This document shows positions 59,891 through 64,000 of a stretch of 64,000 nt of DNA, piece after piece. The stretch is from Pseudonocardia sp. MH-G8 (lineage in GTDB: Bacteria > Actinomycetota > Actinomycetes > Mycobacteriales > Pseudonocardiaceae), in NCBI RefSeq assembly GCF_002262885.1, contig NZ_NKYF01000007.1:248001-312000 (forward strand), read 5' to 3'. Numbering within the stretch: the stretch's first letter is position 1; each line of letters begins with the position of its first letter. The position numbers were made by a program, and so were the translations under genes. Under the pieces are notes generated by a model. It did not search any database. It had not been told where the DNA came from and worked only from the letters and a program-made list of their open reading frames with translations.

Positions 59891-61504
59891 TCACCCCGCG
59901 ACGAAGCGGATGCGGCTCAGGTCGAGGTTGCGGGTGATGTCGATGTTGTTGCCGGTGACGTCGGCCGAGCTGGCGAGCAGGTACTTCGGGTTGACGACGG
60001 GCAGGATGACGGCGTCGCCGTACATCTGCTCGGCCAACCGGCGGTAGAGCGCGGTGCGCTGCTCGCCCGTCGCGGCGAGCGCGGCCGCCGCCAGTCGCTG
60101 TTCCTCGGGGTTCACCGGCATGCCGGCCCGCTCGGCCCATGTCGAACCGTCGACGAGCCCGAAGTACTGGACGTACTGGATTGCGTCGGGGTGGTCCGGG
60201 GCGAAGTAGACGGCCGTGACCGGGATGCCCTCGGCCAGGCGGTCGGCCCAGGCCTGGTACTCCAGGGGCTGGAGGTCGAGCTGGATCCCGACGCCCTGCA
60301 GCGACTGCTGGACGGACTGGAGCATGGTGGTGAAGGAGACGCCGTAGATCGTGAAGTTCGGGAACACGGCCTGCAGTGCGAGACCCTCGCCGTAGCCGGC
60401 CTCGGCGAGCAGCGCCTTGGCGCCCTCGGGGTCGTACTCGGGCAGGGGCAGGCCCTCGGTGCCCTCGAAGCCGTTGGGGATGCCGGTCGCCTGCCGCTCC
60501 CCGTTGCCCGCCACGGTCGCGTCGATCACGGACGTGTAGTCGATGGCCTTGCGGATGGCCTCGCGCACCCGCAGGTCCTGAAGGGCCTCGCCGCCCGCCT
60601 TGCCCGGGGACAGGCCGAGGTACACGAAGTTCGAGGACGGGACGACCTCGGTGGTGAGCGTCGGGTCGTCCTCGATCTGGGCCAGCGCGTCGAAGCTCAG
60701 CTGCATCGCCACGTCGATGTCGCCCTGCTGGAGCTGCTGGAGCTGGGCGGAGGAGTCGGTGACCTCCTTGATGGTGACGTCGCTGAAGTTCGGTGTCTCG
60801 CCCCAGTAGGCGTCGTTGCGCCGCAGCACCAGCTGCGACCCCTCGGCGTAGGAGTCGAGCACGTACTGGCCGCTGCCCGCCGAGTTGCTGAGGAACCACT
60901 GCTCGGCGGCGTCGGTCGACGCCGCATCCGGATCGGCGGTGGCGCCGTTCGCCGCGGCGACGTCGGAGTTGATGATGCCCGTGTAGCCGCTGGAGGTGAT
61001 GTTGAAGAACGCCGAGTTCGGCAGCTCCGAGGTGACCACGACCGTCCGGGCGTCCGGCGCCTGCACGTCGGAGACGCCGGACATGAAGTAGCTCGGCGAC
61101 CCGGCCAGGTTCTTCAGCCGCTCCCAGGACCACTCGACGTCCTTCGCCTCCACGGGGGAGCCGTCGGAGAACACGGCGTCGGCGCGCAGCGTGAAGGTGA
61201 ACTCGGTGTTGTCCGCGTTCGCCGTCCAGCTCTCGGCGAGCAGGGGTTCGAGGCCCCTGTCGGGGCTCGCCCGCAGCAGCGTCTCGTAGACCGCCGCGTT
61301 GTAGATCTGGCAGGTGTCGCACAGCGAGCGGGAGATGTCGAGGGTCGTGACGTCCATCGCCCGGCCGAGGATGATGCCGGTGCGCTCCTGCGTCGCCGGA
61401 CCGGTGCTCGAACAGGCGGCCAGCCCGAGGGCGACCACGACGGCGCCGGCCGTTCGTGCGGCGAGTCGGAACTTCCTGGCCCTGCGCGAGGGGATCGGAC
61501 TCAT
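59891..61504 (-). CDS. Oligopeptide-type ABC transporter, substrate-binding lipoprotein (family 5)
   Basis: A 537-residue family-5 solute-binding protein. The lipoprotein signal ends ALGLAAC (Cys31). The mature protein shows the family pattern: RGLEPLLAESWTANADNTEF, TFTLRADAVFSDGSPVEAKD and LRVREAIRKAIDYTSVIDAT. AAGGAG lies ahead of the ATG at 61504. The two Cys in SLCDTCQIYNAAV near the N-terminus could form a disulfide. It would capture peptides or other large polar solutes for the adjoining permease. Confidence 0.92.
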   Translation of the reverse strand: MSPIPSRRARKFRLAARTAGAVVVALGLAACSSTGPATQERTGIILGRAMDVTTLDISRSLCDTCQIYNAAVYETLLRASPDRGLEPLLAESWTANADNTEFTFTLRADAVFSDGSPVEAKDVEWSWERLKNLAGSPSYFMSGVSDVQAPDARTVVVTSELPNSAFFNITSSGYTGIINSDVAAANGATADPDAASTDAAEQWFLSNSAGSGQYVLDSYAEGSQLVLRRNDAYWGETPNFSDVTIKEVTDSSAQLQQLQQGDIDVAMQLSFDALAQIEDDPTLTTEVVPSSNFVYLGLSPGKAGGEALQDLRVREAIRKAIDYTSVIDATVAGNGERQATGIPNGFEGTEGLPLPEYDPEGAKALLAEAGYGEGLALQAVFPNFTIYGVSFTTMLQSVQQSLQGVGIQLDLQPLEYQAWADRLAEGIPVTAVYFAPDHPDAIQYVQYFGLVDGSTWAERAGMPVNPEEQRLAAAALAATGEQRTALYRRLAEQMYGDAVILPVVNPKYLLASSADVTGNNIDITRNLDLSRIRFVAG

Positions 61505-61557
61505 CGGGGTGTCTCCTTCGTGGTGCCGGTTCCGGCGGGGGGCGGGGGAGCCTGCGG

Positions 61558-62823
61558 TCAGGAGCCGGCCCGGCGTGCGGCGGCGACCTCGGCGAAGGCG
61601 GCGTCCGTCCGTGCGAGCACCTCGTCGATCAGGTCGACGGTGTGCGCGGTGGACAGGAACATGTTGTGCCAGGGGTGCAGCAGGACGCCGCGCCGCGCGG
61701 CCGCGTCGGTGAACGCGAACGCGAGGGTCCTGGCGGTGTCGTCGGAGAAGATCAGCAGCGGCATCTGCACCGGTCCGGTGAGGCTCACGGGCAGCCCGTA
61801 CCGGTGGCCCTGAGCCTCCAGCCCGGCCTTGAACCGCTCGCCCGACTCCTTCATCAGGGCCGGCGCGTCGATCTCGATCGCGTGCTGCACCGTCGCGATG
61901 GCCGCCGCCATCGGCACCGCCGAGTACCAGAACGACCCGGTCACGTAGACCTCGGAGGCCGCGTCGCGCAGTGCGTCGGCCCCGACGAGCGCGGAGATCG
62001 CGTAGCCGTTGGCGAGGGCCTTCGAGAAGGCGGTCATGTCGGGGCGGACACCGAGCCCCTCCCAGGCCCCGCGCACGTCGAGCCGGAAACCGCTGCGGAC
62101 CTCGTCGAGGACGAGGACCGCGCCGATGCGGGTGGCGAGGGCGCGAGCGGCCCTGGCGAACGCGGGATCGACCGCCTCCTGCGCCACGAACGCGTCGTGG
62201 CGGAACGGGGCGACGATGATCGCGGCGACGTCGCCGTCGTGGGCGGCGGCCGCCGCCTCCAACGACGCGGGGTCGTTGTACTCGAACTCGACGATGTTGG
62301 CCCGGTCCTGCGGTGTCACCCCGGCCGAGCGGGGGGTGAACCAGTCGTTCGCGCCGTGGTAGGCGACGGCGGCCTTGAGGAGCTTCGGGCGGCCGGTCGC
62401 CGCGCGCGCGATCCGCACGGCGGTCGCCGTCGCGTCGGTGCCGTTCTTGGCGAACATCGCCCAGTCCGCGTGGCCGATCGTCGAGGTCAGCAGCTCGGCC
62501 AGCTCGACCATCCGCGGGCTCGGGCCTGACAGCGTGTCGCCCAGTGCGGCCTGGCGGGCCGCGGCGGCGTCGACGAGCGGGTTGCGGTGGCCCAGGAGCA
62601 TCGGGCCGAAGGCGCACTGGAAGTCGACGTAGCGGTTGTCGTCCGCGTCCCAGGTGTGGGCGCCCTCGCCGCGGGCCCAGAACTGCGGGAAGGACGGCGG
62701 CATCGTCCGCTCGTTCGCGAGCATGTGGCCGTACATCCCGCCGGGGATGACCTTGGCCGCCCGGCCGCGCAGCTCCCGGTCGTGACGCGACCGCCGCTGA
62801 GGGGGATCGGCAGCAAGGGTCAC
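61558..62823 (-). CDS. Class III PLP enzyme, glutamate-1-semialdehyde-aminomutase-like
   Basis: A 421-residue fold-type I PLP protein. VIPGGMYGHMLANERTMPPS and FWARGEGAHTWDADDNRYVD match the GSA-aminomutase-like branch. FAKNGTDATATAVRIARAAT is the phosphate loop, VLDEVRSGFRLD has the PLP Asp, and AFSKALANGYAISALVG the Schiff-base Lys. It is not hemL itself: it is encoded with a transporter and a TetR, not with heme genes. It may be an aminotransferase for an imported amino compound. AGGAG lies 5 bases before the GTG at 62823. It leads the five-gene ABC operon. Confidence 0.87.
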   Translation of the reverse strand: MTLAADPPQRRSRHDRELRGRAAKVIPGGMYGHMLANERTMPPSFPQFWARGEGAHTWDADDNRYVDFQCAFGPMLLGHRNPLVDAAAARQAALGDTLSGPSPRMVELAELLTSTIGHADWAMFAKNGTDATATAVRIARAATGRPKLLKAAVAYHGANDWFTPRSAGVTPQDRANIVEFEYNDPASLEAAAAAHDGDVAAIIVAPFRHDAFVAQEAVDPAFARAARALATRIGAVLVLDEVRSGFRLDVRGAWEGLGVRPDMTAFSKALANGYAISALVGADALRDAASEVYVTGSFWYSAVPMAAAIATVQHAIEIDAPALMKESGERFKAGLEAQGHRYGLPVSLTGPVQMPLLIFSDDTARTLAFAFTDAAARRGVLLHPWHNMFLSTAHTVDLIDEVLARTDAAFAEVAAARRAGS

Positions 62824-62865
62824 AGGATCTCCTCGGTGGCTGGGCCAGGCGGCTAGGATTTAGTT

Positions 62866-62875
62866 CGAACGTTCG
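62866..62875. promoter_or_regulatory. CGAACGTTCG palindrome in the aminotransferase / TetR divergent promoter
   Basis: A perfect 10-bp palindrome inside TAGTTCGAACGTTCGGAATA (62861-62880), located 43 bp upstream of the PLP-enzyme start and 114 bp upstream of the TetR start. A candidate operator for the TetR encoded at 62989. Confidence 0.5.
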
Positions 62876-62988
62876 GAATACCTTAAGGGCGGATTATCTT
62901 CGTGTGAAGTGCCACAGGGACGGCTCGGGCGATGACGCCGCCGTCCGTCGCACCCACCTCGAGCCCGAGACCTCACCCGAGGAGATCC

Positions 62989-63582
62989 ATGCCGAAGATC
63001 GTTGATCACGACCAACGCAGGCAGGAGGTGCTTGCGGCGACGTGGCGGGTGATCGCCCGGGTCGGCCTGGACGCGACGACGATCCGCCGCATCGCCGACG
63101 AGGCGGGCCACTCCGTCGGGGTGCTCACGCACTACTTCAAGGACAAGGAGGACATCCTCATCTCGGCCCACCTGCTGGCCTTCGCCCGGGCGCGCGCCCG
63201 CATCGTCGAGGCGACCGAGGGGCGGAGCAGCCTGGATGCCCTCCGGCTCGCCATGCTCGAGGCGCTCCCGCTCGACGAGGAGCGGCTCCTCGAGGCCCAC
63301 GTCGACGTCAGCTTCCTCGGCCACTCGGTCGGCAACGCCCACCTCCGGCAGATCCGCAGCACGTCCAACGCCCACTCGCGCGACTTGTGGGGCGGATTCG
63401 TGGCTCAGGCGCAGGACTCGGGCGAGGTGTGCCGCGACGCGGACGCGAGCCTCATCGTCGACGAGATCAAGGCGCTGATCGAGTCCCTGTCGATCCAGGC
63501 GATCATCGATCCCGAGCGGATGACCCCGGAGCACCAGGTCGCCCTGGTGTCGCGGTTCCTCGCGCGGATGCCGGCCGGCTGA
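62989..63582 (+). CDS. TetR-family transcriptional regulator (BetI-like)
   Basis: A 197-residue TetR protein. RRQEVLAATWRVIARVGLDA and TTIRRIADEAGHSVGVLTHY followed by FKDKEDIL resemble BetI-type repressors. GAGGAG at 62979-62984 supports ATG 62989. It is divergent from the aminotransferase/ABC operon and probably represses it. BetI relatives respond to amines and related osmolytes, which would fit an amino compound as ligand (inference). Confidence 0.9.
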   Translation: MPKIVDHDQRRQEVLAATWRVIARVGLDATTIRRIADEAGHSVGVLTHYFKDKEDILISAHLLAFARARARIVEATEGRSSLDALRLAMLEALPLDEERLLEAHVDVSFLGHSVGNAHLRQIRSTSNAHSRDLWGGFVAQAQDSGEVCRDADASLIVDEIKALIESLSIQAIIDPERMTPEHQVALVSRFLARMPAG

Positions 63583-63721
63583 CCCTCGCGCGTGGCGTCC
63601 TCGTGTGGCGCGTGCCACACCGGAGTGCAGTCACAAAGGCAGGGACACCGGCATCTCGTGTTCGACCTGTTGCCCTGACCGGCGTCGCCGGCTCGTCCGG
63701 TGGCGGAGGGAGGAATACGTG

Positions 63722-64000
63722 ATGGCACCGTCCCCGCACGTCGTGGTCCTGGGTGCCGGGTACACCGGCCTGACCGCCGCCAAGCTGATCGCCCGGCGCA
63801 CCGGCGCCACGGTCACCCTGATCAACAGCCGTGACCGTTTCGTCGAGCGTATGCGCAACCACCAGCTCGCTTCCGGCCAGCGGCTGCGCCACATGCCGCT
63901 GCGCGATCTGCTGGTGGGCGCCGGAATCCGGCTGATCGTCGACCGGGTGACCGGTATCGACCTCGGACAACGGCAGGTCGAGCTGCTCGGCGGCGAGCCG
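63722..64000 (+). CDS. NAD(P)H dehydrogenase-like flavoprotein, N-terminal part (runs off the right edge)
   Basis: 93 codons are visible from ATG 63722, with GGAGGGAGG at 63705-63713. The start reads MAPSPHVVVLGAGYTGLTAA, the FAD-binding dinucleotide motif, then VTLINSRDRFVERMRNHQLA, a pattern of type II NADH dehydrogenase-like oxidoreductases. The rest lies outside the window. 139 bp separate it from the TetR gene, so it is probably independently transcribed. Confidence 0.85.
   Translation, partial: MAPSPHVVVLGAGYTGLTAAKLIARRTGATVTLINSRDRFVERMRNHQLASGQRLRHMPLRDLLVGAGIRLIVDRVTGIDLGQRQVELLGGEP

Noticed and set aside
58872-61322. N-terminal extension of the DppC-type permease across DppB and the binding protein
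   Set aside because: Out-of-frame reading of two clear genes; the permease has a normal start at 58871.
61558-62823. hemL (glutamate-1-semialdehyde aminomutase) of haem synthesis
   Set aside because: Family-like, but operonic with a peptide importer and TetR, with no haem genes nearby; a catabolic aminotransferase is more likely.
1-64000. Prophage, insertion sequence, integrase, tRNA or rRNA genes
   Set aside because: No transposase, integrase, terminase or structural-RNA pattern was recognised on either strand.

Overview
The window is very GC-rich with codon use typical of Actinomycetota. A Scr1-type XRE regulator with a DUF397 partner, a DUF574-type methyltransferase, start codons placed 6-8 bases after a TANNNT box (leaderless genes) and many GTG/TTG starts all point to a filamentous actinomycete. 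Pseudonocardiaceae is my best guess, by inference only. I see no rRNA, tRNA, CRISPR array, insertion sequence or phage gene. This is a catabolic and transport-rich chromosomal region in which nearly every short operon carries its own regulator.

Layout. 1-6.4 kb: a LysR fragment divergent from an MBL-fold hydrolase and MFS pair; a LysE-type exporter divergent from a LysR gene; a TetR and FAD-monooxygenase pair. 6.6-23.4 kb: an amino-acid utilisation island. It holds an ABC uptake system, an FAD amine oxidase, GntR and LysR regulators, then (minus strand) an antiquitin-like aldehyde dehydrogenase, a Glu/Leu/Phe/Val-type dehydrogenase, an SDR and a class III aminotransferase. Divergently there are an M20 amidohydrolase, IclR, 2-oxoacid dehydrogenase E1 alpha and beta, an acetoacetate-decarboxylase-like protein and an MFS carrier. 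The two arms share a promoter region with two matching IclR-like palindromes. 23.4-25.4 kb: a decayed quinone oxidoreductase, a RidA-like protein and a class V aminotransferase. 25.4-29.1 kb: a PNPOx/FNR/2Fe-2S fusion and a siderophore-interacting protein, opposite a TetR.

29.2-31.7 kb: methyltransferase / Scr1-XRE / DUF397 locus with two tiny upstream reading frames, a perfect terminator hairpin and a palindromic operator. 31.7-33.5 kb: MmyB-type XRE and SDR. 33.6-38.8 kb: a MIO-family lyase with an altered active-site tripeptide, IclR, an aspartase/fumarase-family lyase and an MFS carrier. 38.8-48 kb: FAD oxidase, PucR, hydantoinase B and A, MFS and a LysR with a damaged start. 48-49 kb: scar region with a hydantoinase A remnant joined to a frameshifted surface-protein gene. 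49-54.6 kb: RpiR, sodium:solute symporter and HAD hydrolase (minus), divergent from two metal-dependent amidohydrolases. 54.7-56.3 kb: a GH43-like protein and a Ser-Asp repeat membrane protein. 56.3-63.6 kb: an oligopeptide-type ABC importer with a fused double ATPase, a glutamate-1-semialdehyde-aminomutase-like enzyme and TetR. The right edge starts an NDH-2-like flavoprotein.

How the parts may work together (inference). In the 6.6-23 kb island, imported amino acid or cyclic imine precursor could be oxidised by the FAD oxidase, then by the ALDH7-type dehydrogenase to a 2-amino dicarboxylate, transaminated, and passed to the E1 pair. Lysine or pipecolate is the best candidate substrate. The 52-63 kb block looks like peptide or cyclic-amide scavenging, and the 34-48 kb block like ammonia-releasing and amide-ring-opening catabolism.
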